Source: Schlesneria paludicola DSM 18645
GTDB taxonomy: Bacteria > Planctomycetota > Planctomycetia > Planctomycetales > Planctomycetaceae
Length of the DNA: 52,573 bases
Direction: 5' to 3'
Assembly: GCA_945876035.1 (NCBI GenBank)
Contig: CAMCMU010000034.1
Coordinates: 1 to 52,573, forward strand
Below the pieces are notes generated by a model. The model worked only from the letters and a program-made list of their open reading frames with translations, was not told where the DNA came from and searched no databases. Below are positions 26,738 through 36,237 of the stretch, piece by piece. Position 1 is the stretch's first letter; the number at the start of each line of letters is the position of its first letter. Made by a program: the position numbers and the translations under genes.

Positions 26738-28015
26738 GTGAATTTGATCGTCCTTTACTGTACTCATCAAACAACATCTCTGGCTGTTCGTGAACGTCTT
26801 GCTTTTGCGACTCGCGAACAGTTGACGAGCGGGTACAGCGATCTGCGGCGTCGATTTCCTGAATCCGAAGTCGTTATCCTTTCAACATGTAATCGCGTGG
26901 AGTTGTATCTCGCACATTCCAGCGAGGACGCGGAAAAAACTCAGCAGTTACTCACACAATTTCTGTCCGAATTTCACGACATCGCCCTAGACGATTTCAT
27001 CGGCGAGATCAGTGCCAGCTCGGGAACAGAAGCCGTTAGTCATTTGTTTGAGGTCGTTTCCTCGTTGAACAGCATGGTTCTCGGCGAACCACAAATCGTG
27101 AATCAGGTGAAGGAGGCCTATCGCATGGCCGAGGAGCATGCGGCCTGCGGGCCGCTCATCCATTCCCTGTTCCAAAGCGCCATTCGAGTGTCAGCGCGAG
27201 TCCGCTCCGAAACAAGACTGTCCGAGGGCCGAGTTTCCATTGCCAGTGTTGCGGTCGGAGACTTTGCCAAAAGCATCTTCGATAATTTTTCCGACAAATT
27301 AGTGCTCACTATTGGTGCTGGAGAGATGGCCGAAGAAACGTTGCGATATCTCAAAGATGAGGGGGCTCGGCGTGTCGTCGTTATCAATCGCAGTCTGGAA
27401 CGAGCCGAGCGACTGGCCGAGAAATGGGGCGGCCATGCTGAACCGTGGTCAGATCTTGACCTCTGGCTTGCCAAAGCCGATGTGATCGTGAGTACAACAG
27501 GTGCGGAACGACCTCTCGTTGACGCCGCCCGATTTCGGAAGGCCCGTTCCGCAACGAATGGGCGTACGGCCTTTATTCTTGACCTCGGAGCACCGCGAGA
27601 TTTTGAGCCGTCGGTCGGAGAACTCGAGGGGGTTTTTCTGTATGACATCGATTGCTTGCGGCAGACCTGTGATGACAATCGACGGGCTCGAGGCTTGGAA
27701 ATTGAAAATGCGAGGCGGATCATCTCCGAGGAAATTGCCAATTTCACGGCGGAGTTCCATCGTCGTGCAAGCGGCGATGTCGTCTCTCAATTAATGCAGG
27801 ATTGGCACCAAATCAGCAGGGATGAACTCGATCGGCTCTTTGTAAAACAGACGCATTGGCTGACCAAAGACCGGGAAGCGATCGAAAGAACAGTAGAACG
27901 AATCGTCAATAAGCTGCTCCACCCTCCGCTCGAAATTCTTCGGAACGAGTCACGCGAAGGAACCCCTCATGGTTTGATCAATGCCCTGAAGAGATTGTTC
28001 CGACTGGAGGGCTGA
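26738..28015 (+). CDS. hemA: Glutamyl-tRNA reductase
   Basis: The 425-residue product is normal for HemA. It reduces glutamyl-tRNA(Glu) to glutamate-1-semialdehyde with NADPH, the first committed step of C5-pathway tetrapyrrole synthesis, in the cytoplasm. Seen are the catalytic domain with nucleophile C51 in ILSTCNRVELYLAH, the GEPQIVNQVKEAYRMA signature, the NADPH domain (VLTIGAGEMAEETLRYL, RVVVINRSLERAERLA, DVIVSTTGAERPLV, FILDLGAPRDFEP) and a C-terminal dimerisation helix. The start is GTG 26738, because the family begins directly with (M)NLIVLYCTHQTTSL. It forms a likely unit with the CcsA/HemX-like gene upstream. Confidence 0.96.
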   Translation: MNLIVLYCTHQTTSLAVRERLAFATREQLTSGYSDLRRRFPESEVVILSTCNRVELYLAHSSEDAEKTQQLLTQFLSEFHDIALDDFIGEISASSGTEAVSHLFEVVSSLNSMVLGEPQIVNQVKEAYRMAEEHAACGPLIHSLFQSAIRVSARVRSETRLSEGRVSIASVAVGDFAKSIFDNFSDKLVLTIGAGEMAEETLRYLKDEGARRVVVINRSLERAERLAEKWGGHAEPWSDLDLWLAKADVIVSTTGAERPLVDAARFRKARSATNGRTAFILDLGAPRDFEPSVGELEGVFLYDIDCLRQTCDDNRRARGLEIENARRIISEEIANFTAEFHRRASGDVVSQLMQDWHQISRDELDRLFVKQTHWLTKDREAIERTVERIVNKLLHPPLEILRNESREGTPHGLINALKRLFRLEG

Positions 28016-28583
28016 TACCTCTTCCGACAGGTTTGTTTTCGAATTCCTGCGAAAAGAACTGTTGGCCCGCCTTACGTGCTCTCGTGTTTTCATCGTCTGT
28101 GCCAAAAAGACCTGCCCCGCAGAAGCCGCCGCGACAGGCCGTCTGAATTGCCAACACAATGACTGCCAACACAATGACTGCCAACACAATGACTGCCAAC
28201 ACAATGACTGCCAACACAATGACTGCCCGCACAATGACTGCCCGCACAAGGACCGCCCGCACAATGACTACCATCGGCATATTCGCTGTCTGCCGCATTC
28301 GCCTCGAGCGGTAGTCATGCGGCTGCGTGTTGCTCCCCAGGAGATTCCCCAATCCTGAGCTATACTTACCCGCGATCGGAGCGTTTTGTTCACTTCAATC
28401 AGGCTTCGGATCAATCCGCTTTGTGACATGGACAGAGTTTTGCGTGAACGCTGCTCGACAATGTGCTCTTCATTATTGAATTCATGACCCCGTGGCATTA
28501 CCGCGTTCGACGAGACCGTTCTGTAGGCAACGCCACGGCTGCAGGCCGCTTGCCTGTTGATCGAAGGAGGCGTTCGGATTTTT
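28016..28583. other. Intergenic with 15-bp tandem repeat
   Basis: The stretch between hemA and the coiled-coil gene holds the repeat at 28150-28269. Frames crossing it encode pentapeptide repeats on both strands (for example xVIVLA or CQHND), which follows automatically from a 15-bp period. No ribosome binding site or family supports a gene. Confidence 0.5.
28150..28269. repeat. Eight tandem 15-bp units
   Basis: The unit GCCAACACAATGACT occurs five times exactly (28150-28224). Three variants follow: GCCCGCACAATGACT (28225), GCCCGCACAAGGACC (28240) and GCCCGCACAATGACT (28255). The period is 15 bp with no spacers, so this is a minisatellite/VNTR and not a CRISPR. Exact identity of the first five units suggests recent expansion by slippage. 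Confidence 0.95.
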
Positions 28584-29762
28584 ATGTTCAACCAATCAAC
28601 AACCGTTGAGGAAGCCCTTGTGATCGATGATTTTCGAGGCAATGCAGCACAGGATCACAATGCGATTAGTTTGCAAACGGAGTTGGTCTGTGAAGCCATC
28701 TTCGCCGATGATTCGCCAACCAACAGCAGCAACACACACGAGAAGGATCTGTATTCGGTGCCCAACGCACTTGAAGGAAATCGGACATTTGAGCTGGCGG
28801 AAATGCATCGACAGTTGGAGGGAAAGGACGAACTCATTTCTGCGTTGGTCGTTCAACTCGAGCACGTCGTCGATCAGATGGACCGCATGCAACGGAGCGG
28901 ACACGAACGAGATCGGAGCTTAGCGACGGTGAAGTCAGCCGGACTTTCTGAAGATCACCAGCAGGTGATGAGTGACCTGCAGCGAGTCGTTGATCACTGG
29001 GAAACGCTTCAGACATCGAACATTTTCGGTCGGATTGAAACGGAGTTGTCCGAAATGCGATCACTGTTGGAGGGCCGGTCTCGAACGCTTTCCGTCAGTT
29101 CGATAGTTTCGTTGACCGCCGAATCAAAGTCCTATTGTTCCAATGAAACCAGCCGTTCCTCAACCACGGAAACCGGACAACTCACGTGTTCGAATACGGG
29201 GAATGCTGGATCGACTTGGGAAACAATGAAACGGGAGCTGTTGGGTGAGGGTCAGACAGATCGACCTCTGAGCGTCGTTCCGGTAGAAACCTGCACTCAC
29301 GAGACAGCCGATGGTGAGGCAGACTTCGATTTGATGAGCGTGACAGCTCCACTACCGATCGGATTGGATTTGGCCACACGGGACGAATTAAAACGGGCCT
29401 GTGTTGACCGGGACGTTTATATCATCAAATTGACGCGGATGTTGAGATCACGGCGGGCGGTTTCGCTGCCGAAAAACGGGCAGGATATTGTGGAAATGTC
29501 CGAAGAGCAAAGTGCCCGTGTGAATCCGTCGGCCAACGCGTTGGAAGATCCCTTCCGCCTTGCGGAAGTTGAAATGTCACTCGAACGCGCCAGACTGTCG
29601 CGAGAACGTGTCCAATTAGAGACCGATCGGGAATCCATTCATCATCAGCTCAAACGCCTCGGGCTGACGTCTATTGACGATATGAACAGTATCACGGTCG
29701 AGAATGGCTCAGCATCCGAACGCCGTTGGATGCGATTTTTGGGTCTCAAACGGCACATCTGA
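28584..29762 (+). CDS. Coiled-coil protein of unknown function
   Basis: The product has about 392 residues. It is acidic and rich in Ser, Glu, Leu and Arg, with heptad-like helices around residues 80-150 (RTFELAEMHRQLEGKDELIS, VVQLEHVVDQMDRMQ, VMSDLQRVVDHWETLQ) and 330-375 (RLAEVEMSLERARLSRERVQ, HHQLKRLGL). The middle is a low-complexity Ser/Thr linker. No signal or membrane segment is seen. The C-terminus RRWMRFLGLKRHI is basic. The second coiled coil resembles those that accompany glycosyltransferases or cell-surface polysaccharide proteins, but no such gene is adjacent. The ATG at 28584 was chosen. AAGGAGG lies 13 nt upstream, rather far, and a TTG at 28557 would add nine residues. Confidence 0.7.
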   Translation: MFNQSTTVEEALVIDDFRGNAAQDHNAISLQTELVCEAIFADDSPTNSSNTHEKDLYSVPNALEGNRTFELAEMHRQLEGKDELISALVVQLEHVVDQMDRMQRSGHERDRSLATVKSAGLSEDHQQVMSDLQRVVDHWETLQTSNIFGRIETELSEMRSLLEGRSRTLSVSSIVSLTAESKSYCSNETSRSSTTETGQLTCSNTGNAGSTWETMKRELLGEGQTDRPLSVVPVETCTHETADGEADFDLMSVTAPLPIGLDLATRDELKRACVDRDVYIIKLTRMLRSRRAVSLPKNGQDIVEMSEEQSARVNPSANALEDPFRLAEVEMSLERARLSRERVQLETDRESIHHQLKRLGLTSIDDMNSITVENGSASERRWMRFLGLKRHI

Positions 29763-30890
29763 AACAGTTCTGTCCGTCGGATCGAGGGGGCAAGAACGCA
29801 TTCCAAGAACATCGCTGCTGTTTCTCAAAAGCACCGCGACATTCTGCGACTTTGATCTGGGCGAGGCTTGGACACCGGGCAATGACTTTCCTGTCGAACG
29901 ATCACGGCCGGGTCAGTGATCAAGGATCGGCTTCCCTCGGTCTTTTTTTGTGCATCAAAACAGACCGGAAAAACAGCTCGGAATGAAATCAGTATCCCGA
30001 CCTCAAAGATCGGGTTCGCCCGAGGCAAGGATGGTCTGTACAATCCACGAGCACGTTGCCCCAACAGACGAATCGGAGCCTGTCTTGCCGCGGATTCGAG
30101 CCGTGTTGGTCGAGGTGGTCGCAGTCGTGATCCACAGAGCGATCGTTCGATCCGTGCAAGGAGGGTCGCTGGAAATCTAAGCCAAGCCCTGTTCCCGATG
30201 CTGCCTATTGGTTTTTGAGGTGGCCGAAGCAGGGAGTCAATAAGCCGACTGGTGCTCGTCTCGATTCATGAGCCTGTGCCGCTCAGAAGCGTTGCAAATC
30301 AGAAGGGGGTCAACACCGTAGATGGTGACTCGCGTTGCGTCCTCGCCATGGGAACGATGACCGGAAAAAAGAGCAGAACCACAGGCCTATTGCTCCTGAA
30401 CGCGAATCACCATGCGACTGGAGTGACCAGACGCCGTCCTAAGGCCAGTGCTGGGGACGCCCGAGCCGATCTTCGATGGAGCCCTCACCCTCCCTCCAGA
30501 CCAACCAAGACCATCCATTGGCCTTGCAACACAAAATCCGCATCCATCGTCAACGTCGCCGCGTTCCAGAATGACACCAAGGACCGTCTCACTTCTGTCA
30601 CAACGCAGCAGACTCGAACGAAGCATCCTGTCGACAGGACAATGTCCGTTCCCATCATGCCGGAGCGCCAAGACCAAACAGACCGTGATAACCGGTGTGA
30701 GGCCCCACAGGAAAGTCCTTTCACTCGACTCTCGAGTCAAGACCCCCAAGGGTCAAAATGTTCGACGAATCGCCATGATTCAGGGAGGAAAGGACTGACG
30801 CGGTTATTCCATTTGAGCTCGTCAGACACACAAAGGGGCCACCAGTCCCCCCATCTCTCTTGGGGAACGCTATGCCAAACGACGTTTCCA
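29763..30890. other. Long intergenic stretch, no gene recognised
   Basis: A long plus-strand frame runs from 30252 into the thiL antisense, but its composition (Arg, Thr, Gln, Asn, no hydrophobic core) and overlap with thiL argue against a gene. Nothing else is supported. Confidence 0.5.
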
Positions 30891-31844
30891 TTACAGCCGA
30901 TGCGTCCAGCCGAGGGGCTCCAGACGCGTGAAATACCGGTGATTTTCGGTCACGAAACAGCCGGTCTCCGCAGTGATGCTTCCAATTCTTGTGACGGGTG
31001 TGACATCCTCCCAACAGGATTCGAGACGCTGCGCATCACTGGGAGAAACGGCAAACAAGAGTTCGAAATCCTCACCGTCACTGAACGCACGCAGCAAGGC
31101 CGAACGTTCTGCTGTTGCTTGTTCCTGAGCAGCGTTGCTGATCGGAAGTCGGTGGGTCTCAAGAACGGCACCGACGCCGCTTTGATCCAACAGATGGTGC
31201 AGATCGGCCGCCAAGCCATCACTGATGTCGAGCATGGCATGAATCTCAACCATCTCCAGCAACCGTTTCACTTCACGCAGCCTCGGCACAAACGTGAGAT
31301 GTCGTCCTGTAATACTTCCGCCGAGTGAGCCCGTGACGAACAGAGCGTCGCCGGGTTTTGCCCCCCGGCGGGTTATCGGACGTGAGCCCAGGGGTTCTCC
31401 GACCACAGTGACACTTACGACGAGCGGGCCTCGCCAACTGTTCGTGTCGCCACCCGCCAAGACCACATCGTATTCGTTTGCTAGTTCTAGCAAACCTGTG
31501 TGAAGCTGCTTAGCAAACTCGACACCTCGATCCATCGGCAGCACGATCGAGACGAATGCGGCCGTCGCCCGCCCTCCCATCGCGGCAATGTCACTGAGAT
31601 TGACCGCCAGTCCCTTTCGGCCCACCAGTTGGGGAGTTGCTGGAGGAAAGGCAAAGTGAACGCCTTCCGCAAGCATATCTGTGGCCACGAGCAGTTCGCC
31701 TCCTGAAGAGGACTTGATGGCTGCAGCATCGTCACCGATGCCAAGTGTCACTGGATCACGGTCAATGACTTGGCGACGAATCCAGTCGATAAGTTCGAAC
31801 TCGGGACGATCCACGGTGAGCAGTCCTGACGGTGAGAGTTCCAT
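30891..31844 (-). CDS. thiL: Thiamine-monophosphate kinase
   Basis: From the ATG at 31844 the product is 317 residues, the normal ThiL length. It phosphorylates thiamine monophosphate with ATP to the active cofactor thiamine diphosphate. Seen are FELIDWIRRQ, the metal-binding TLGIGDDAAAI (D38, D39), LLVATDMLAEGVHF, GRKGLAVNLSDIAAMGGRA, VVLAGGDTNSWRGPLVVSV and AMLDISDGLAADLHHLL. The C-terminal FSDGEDFELLFAVSP is the family end signature. An upstream in-frame ATG at 31934 is rejected because that extension is encoded by a terminator hairpin. The gene lies downstream of the HtrA-like gene with the terminator between them. Confidence 0.94.
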   Translation of the reverse strand: MELSPSGLLTVDRPEFELIDWIRRQVIDRDPVTLGIGDDAAAIKSSSGGELLVATDMLAEGVHFAFPPATPQLVGRKGLAVNLSDIAAMGGRATAAFVSIVLPMDRGVEFAKQLHTGLLELANEYDVVLAGGDTNSWRGPLVVSVTVVGEPLGSRPITRRGAKPGDALFVTGSLGGSITGRHLTFVPRLREVKRLLEMVEIHAMLDISDGLAADLHHLLDQSGVGAVLETHRLPISNAAQEQATAERSALLRAFSDGEDFELLFAVSPSDAQRLESCWEDVTPVTRIGSITAETGCFVTENHRYFTRLEPLGWTHRL

Positions 31845-31920
31845 GAATCCGGCCCCGTCGTGATGTCGATGCTCGGCACCGGATACCAACGCGTACGCCG
31901 GAGTGTACAACAAACAAAAA

Positions 31921-31952
31921 CACCCGGGCATCATCGGAATGATACTCGGGTG
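31921..31952 (-). terminator. Bidirectional-looking terminator after HtrA-like gene
   Basis: CACCCG (31921-31926) pairs with CGGGTG (31947-31952), and ATCAT/ATGAT pair inside around a short loop. On the minus strand the stem is followed by TTTTTG, 45 bp past the protease stop. On the plus strand it is followed by AAAAAG. Confidence 0.75.
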
Positions 31953-31996
31953 AAAAAGATTTCAGATCGCAACTCGTCCAAACTCAGATGACGCGT

Positions 31997-33406
31997 TTAA
32001 CGATTGTCGATTGCAATTCGAGGAGGAGCAGCGGCAGCGACAGACAAATAGCCGTACCGCGTTTCCGTACCGCGAATCACAAAAAATTTCATGGAGACCG
32101 GGCCGTCTGTGATCTGTGCATGCGGTTGACGCAGAATCCAGTCGATGTTGTCTGGCAAGACCGTCTCCCACTTATCCAAACCAACCAGAATATCACCCTT
32201 GACGATTCCGTTGTTAGCCGACGGTCCGTCGGTGCGAACATCTGTCACTCGCAGTCCACCTCGATATTTGGGCCCGACAACGCTTTTTTGGCTATCCGGA
32301 AGAGCGACGAATTTCAGTCCCAACTGCGACCAATATTTTTCGTCGGCGACACTGTCGCTTTTGACGACCGGTCGTACGCTCAGAGGTTCCGAATGCGAAA
32401 CCACGCGGCCGCCGGTGTATTCGCCAAGAACCAACGTTATTTTTTCCAATTTGTCGCTGCGGCGAACGGTGACTTCGACTTTATCGCCGACATGATGTCC
32501 CAACAGAGATCGTTCCCAGTCCGCCCCGTCCGCGATATCCACATCACCCGCATGCAGGATTACGTCCCCAGCCTTCAGACCCGCGGTGGCGGCTGGACTG
32601 TCCGGATGAGTCCCATCTACGAGGAGCATCCGCGAAGTGGCATTACTGACATTCTTGGGAATCAACCCGTGATAGGTCTTTTCCAGATGTTCGATGCTGA
32701 TCAACCGTTCAACAATCTTCCGAACGTCATCGATCGGAATCGCAAAACCTATCTTTTGAGCGTTGGCCCGGATTGCCACATTGATGCCAATCACTTCGCC
32801 ATCAATATTGACCAGCGGCCCTCCACTGTTGCCAGGATTGATGGCCGCATCCGTTTGAATCAGATTTTTATAGAACTGAGTCTCGTTGGCTTCGACATCA
32901 CGACCGAGTGCGCTGATGTATCCCACCGTCGCAGATCCTTCGTATCCGAATGGATTACCAATCGCAATCACGGGTTCACAGACCATCAGATCAGAGGAGG
33001 TGCCGTATGGAATGACTTTGAACTGTTTTGAACCTTCGATCTTGATGATCGCCAAATCATGATCGCGATCAACGTTGATTCTTCGAGCCAAGTAACTGCT
33101 CTTGTCGGCGAATTCAACGCGAATGGTGTCCACGTCCGCCACGACGTGGTGGTTGGTTATCATATAGCCACGTTCGTCAATGACGACGCCTGTCCCCATG
33201 CCGTTGATCTTGCGACCTTTCTCGGACGCAAACACATTGTTTTGAGGATTGGCCGACTTCTCCGTGTGGATATTGCCCACAGAGGGAATGGCCCGCGCTG
33301 CAGCCTGCGTTAAGGGTGTCCGGCGATCGCCCGCTTCGAGAGCGACTGCTCCCGTCAAGAGGATCAGTGCACTCCGAGCAGTCAGGAATGGAAACCAATG
33401 TGTCAT
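31997..33406 (-). CDS. HtrA/DegP-type serine protease with two PDZ domains
   Basis: The 469-residue product has a hydrophobic N-terminus (LTARSALILLTGAVALEAG) predicting export. The trypsin-like domain carries the full triad: H87 in MITNHHVVADVD, D117 in RDHDLAIIKIEG and S194 in INPGNSGGPLVNIDG, plus VIAIGNPFGYEGSATVGYIS and IGFAIPIDDVRKIVERL. Two PDZ domains follow (DSPAATAGLKAGDVILHAGD; GPSANNGIVKGDILVGLDKW). Such proteins degrade misfolded envelope proteins and act as chaperones in the periplasm. The length is standard for DegP. It is the first gene of a minus-strand pair with thiL, but a terminator separates them. Confidence 0.93.
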   Translation of the reverse strand: MTHWFPFLTARSALILLTGAVALEAGDRRTPLTQAAARAIPSVGNIHTEKSANPQNNVFASEKGRKINGMGTGVVIDERGYMITNHHVVADVDTIRVEFADKSSYLARRINVDRDHDLAIIKIEGSKQFKVIPYGTSSDLMVCEPVIAIGNPFGYEGSATVGYISALGRDVEANETQFYKNLIQTDAAINPGNSGGPLVNIDGEVIGINVAIRANAQKIGFAIPIDDVRKIVERLISIEHLEKTYHGLIPKNVSNATSRMLLVDGTHPDSPAATAGLKAGDVILHAGDVDIADGADWERSLLGHHVGDKVEVTVRRSDKLEKITLVLGEYTGGRVVSHSEPLSVRPVVKSDSVADEKYWSQLGLKFVALPDSQKSVVGPKYRGGLRVTDVRTDGPSANNGIVKGDILVGLDKWETVLPDNIDWILRQPHAQITDGPVSMKFFVIRGTETRYGYLSVAAAAPPRIAIDNR

Positions 33407-33872
33407 TGGAAAGGTCTACTCATGGGCCGCTTGGGTTTGATCAAGGTGCGTACGGACTTTGCGTGAGCTACATTCCTGAGATGACAAGCCTCTCACCGCT
33501 CAATTCAAGAAATTGAACTTTGGGATACTCGTTGGGATCGGACAACCAAACCACCGAAACGGTCTCAGAGTACGATCCCTCATCTCTCCACGGGGCTTGA
33601 CATCGACGAAGTCCCGTCTCACGCTGAAAGCAGAACCCGCGATCGCGCACAGACCACCCAACCCGACCGATTGAAAGCCTAGGGTATTTGGAACGCGAAA
33701 TTGCGTTTGAGTTGTGTTGTTCTAACTCAACCGATAAAGCTTGACTTAAGTTTGAACAGCGTCACAAATGTTTTGGACACTGCTCGAACAAAGTCCGATG
33801 TCATGTCCCTTCTGTTTCGGCAGAAAGCGACAAATCAAACTCATCCGTCTCAACTGTTGAAAAGCCTCCGCC
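33407..33872. other. Divergent intergenic region
   Basis: The region lies between the HtrA-like gene (minus) and the TPR gene (plus). It contains an inverted repeat TTGAGTT (33707) / AACTCAA (33724) and the promoter candidate at 33741-33769. No gene is seen. Confidence 0.45.
33741..33769 (+). promoter_or_regulatory. Candidate promoter of TPR gene
   Basis: TTGACT (33741-33746) matches the -35 consensus in 5 of 6 positions and is 17 bp from ACAAAT, a weak -10. The nearby inverted repeat TTGAGTT...AACTCAA could be an operator. This is motif inference only. Confidence 0.25.
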
Positions 33873-34187
33873 ATGCACCGATCACGCCGTGAGCAACTCC
33901 AAGAAATGCTCGCATCCGAACCGGATGACTCATTCCTGCATTACGCCCTCGCTTTGGAGTTGGCTAAAGAGGGTGATCGAGCGGCTGGCTTGGAACGGCT
34001 TTCCGAAATGAACGTCCGATTTCCCGATCACGTTCCCGCATACTTTCGACGTGGGCAACTGCTCGCGGAAGGCCACGAAAATGAGGCCGCTCGAACTGTT
34101 TTGACGCAGGGAATTCTCGCGGCCAATCGGACCGCTGACGATCATGCGGCAGCGGAAATGCGAGAACTATTCGAATCGCTTTTGTAG
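33873..34187 (+). CDS. Short tetratricopeptide-repeat protein
   Basis: The 104-residue product contains about two and a half TPR-like helix pairs: SRREQLQEMLASEPDDSFLH, YALALELAKEGDRAAGLERL, VPAYFRRGQLLAEGHENEAA and RTVLTQGILAANRTADDHAA. TPR proteins are protein-interaction scaffolds. The whole protein is the repeat, with no signal peptide. Similar small proteins (leading helix '..EMLA.EP.D.FL.YAL..EL..EG') occur widely in planctomycetes. No partner is evident from the neighbours. Confidence 0.8.
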   Translation: MHRSRREQLQEMLASEPDDSFLHYALALELAKEGDRAAGLERLSEMNVRFPDHVPAYFRRGQLLAEGHENEAARTVLTQGILAANRTADDHAAAEMRELFESLL

Positions 34188-35021
34188 CCATCTGCCCACA
34201 GGCTCTCATCCCACGTCACGATCAGAAATTCCCCCATGTTGCGTCGCTTTAGAACAGAGATTTGACGCAATTCGGAAGCGCGCTGGAATCGCCTCGGGCA
34301 CGTGCAAACAATCAACAGAACAGCCGTTCGGTTGTTCGAGAAACACTGTTTCAGCGGCCGAGAAAGCTCGCGAGGAATTGCAGGAATTCGCTGCCACTCA
34401 TCGCAGAAAAGATTTGCGTGCCACGACACGGGTGCAACAATCGCTCGACACCCGTCGGCGTGGCTGCCCGCTCCATGCCGTGAATTCAGAAAGTCCCACC
34501 TCGGCTGATCACTCATCGGGCTCGTGCCAGGTGAGATATTTCGGAGGATTCATCAGACGCTATTGCCGTGAATGTGTATCGCTTAGGCTGTCTGGATGGC
34601 ATGGGTCGTGTTTGCTGTTCGTAGAGACAAATTCCAGACCACTTTTTGAATTGGCGTCGAACTCAATGATCCGCTCTGATTCGCAAAATGAGATTGAGGG
34701 CAAATCACGGTTTTGAAGCGTGTTCTCTTTGCGAACCAATCCCGTGGACGAATGCGAGTTGCTGTTTTTCTGCATGCAGAACGTCGTGATTTTGGGGATC
34801 GCCGGTGAATTTTGGAACAGCCAACCGTGCGGACTTCTGATCGCAATCAGCGCCACGAAAGGACCTCCGAAACCGGTCTCCGTCGGCGAACACCATGTCG
34901 CCCCCTAAGGCCTTTCCTGCTCAGGGTGAGTCACCGTCGAGGGCACGATTTTGCCGCTCGAGTGTGTGCCTTTGGCGACGTGTTCCGCGCTGTTATTCGA
35001 TCCGCAAGTCGCCTATAAAAT
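34188..35021. other. Intergenic, no gene recognised
   Basis: Several overlapping frames on both strands have no motifs, no ribosome binding sites and basic, cysteine-scattered composition. No repeats or clear hairpins were noticed. Confidence 0.45.
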
Positions 35022-35861
35022 CTACCGAGGAGTCTCGATGTCCAGTCGGCGATCAAACAGAAAGGGTTCCGAGGGATCGTCGGTGACAGTCACTAAAACA
35101 GGGGGATTCCGTCCGACTTGATCTGTCTGGACTCGCATCAGATTGGGAGCGCGCCACGCCTTCTCGACTTGCCAGACGTGACCATCCGCATGCAGATAGA
35201 GGACCGGTTTCTGCCATTCTTGACAATAGGTTGTCAGCTGCTGAAAAAAGAGTTCGTGGTCGGGCCTAGGCATCGCCTGCGCCAGGAGTACAGCACTGCG
35301 TGTGTCTGATTGGTGCCGCTGAAATTGTTCTTTGACCCAGTCGGCATCATGTTGTAGTCGACTGGCCCATTCCTCCTTGTCGTGAACTCGACCACCGACG
35401 ATGTTTAGCCCAATCACCAAAACACCCTTCGCCACAAAGGCGAAGTTTTCAGGCCGAACGGACTGCTTTTCAAGTAGAGGTGCGTCAGGAAAATACTGCT
35501 CGAAGTTGCGAAAATTGCGGTTCCAAAATTCAAGACCCTCACTGGGGTTGTCGAGATCGTTCCATTCGTTATCTCCTAAGACGACCAAAACCGGCCGCTT
35601 TGACTTCTTTAAAAGAGTCGCGACGGCCGTATATTGAGATTCCGGCCATGTCTTTTTGGATCCGCTGACCACGTCACCCAAGTGGACCAGAAACTCACTT
35701 TTTCCATCTTGACTGACACGGTCGAGATATCCTGCCAATACCGGCTCTTCCTCAGCGGAATAGGGACCGCAGCCAGTGGCCGCAAACCAAAGCGGTTCGG
35801 CGTGAAGGGGAATCGATAACGCGGACAAACACAGAATCGACACAAACAACAGACGCAACAT
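35022..35861 (-). CDS. Secreted calcineurin-like metallophosphoesterase
   Basis: The 279-residue product has a signal peptide (MLRLLFVSILCLSALSIPLH, cleaved near HAEP). Metallophosphatase motifs are FLVHLGDVVSG (GDxx), RPVLVVLGDNEWND (the GDNE/N motif), NIVGGRVHDKEEW and YLHADGHVWQVEK (GH-like). The usual first 'DxH' motif is replaced by AATGCGPYSAEE, so one metal ligand may differ. It probably hydrolyses phosphomono- or diesters in the periplasm. The substrate is unknown. The ATG has GGAGA 8 nt upstream. No operon partner. Confidence 0.8.
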   Translation of the reverse strand: MLRLLFVSILCLSALSIPLHAEPLWFAATGCGPYSAEEEPVLAGYLDRVSQDGKSEFLVHLGDVVSGSKKTWPESQYTAVATLLKKSKRPVLVVLGDNEWNDLDNPSEGLEFWNRNFRNFEQYFPDAPLLEKQSVRPENFAFVAKGVLVIGLNIVGGRVHDKEEWASRLQHDADWVKEQFQRHQSDTRSAVLLAQAMPRPDHELFFQQLTTYCQEWQKPVLYLHADGHVWQVEKAWRAPNLMRVQTDQVGRNPPVLVTVTDDPSEPFLFDRRLDIETPR

Positions 35862-36237
35862 GAGCGGTTCTCCGAACAGAGTTTTTCGCGTTTGGCGGTT
35901 GGCAGAGAAGGGACGTTTGTTTTGAAATCAAACAGCGGGCGTTCGTTTCCAGGTTGCCAATAGCCTATCCGATTCATGGGCCCCAAGGGGAGCCGATCCG
36001 CTCGTGAACGGACTCTGCTGGGCGACGGCTCAGAACGGACGAATTTCGCGGGTGACGCTCAAGCCGCCGTCGGCTGCCCACGGCGGCACAACACATCACC
36101 GACCGTTTGTTAAAAACACTCGAGACTGGCATTACTGGTTCACTGTCTTGGAGCACGCTCAACCGCCGGATTTTGTTGTCTGCCATAACGTGATTGACTC
36201 GCCTGCGCGTACTTCAGAAACAAAAAACGTGCGAGCG
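35862..36237. other. Intergenic with a hairpin
   Basis: CCGCCGT (36064-36070) pairs with ACGGCGG (36080-36086) around 9 nt, downstream of the CDF gene on its strand. No T-run is seen, so its termination role is weak. No gene is recognised. Confidence 0.45.

Noticed and set aside
28150-28269. CRISPR array
   Set aside because: The 15-bp units are contiguous without spacers and no cas gene is nearby.
27978-28352. Pentapeptide-repeat protein gene on the minus strand
   Set aside because: The pentapeptides are an automatic result of a 15-bp period, and there is no start signal and no conserved A(D/N)LxX pattern.
30252-31328. 358-codon plus-strand open frame
   Set aside because: Its last 440 bp are antisense to thiL, and it lacks hydrophobic core, motifs and ribosome binding site.
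31845-31934. Earlier ThiL start adding 30 residues
   Set aside because: The extension is encoded partly by the terminator hairpin and is not ThiL-like.
33407-33872. TPP riboswitch near thiL
   Set aside because: No CUGAGA...GAACCUGA-type core was found, and the region lies upstream of the protease and not of thiL.
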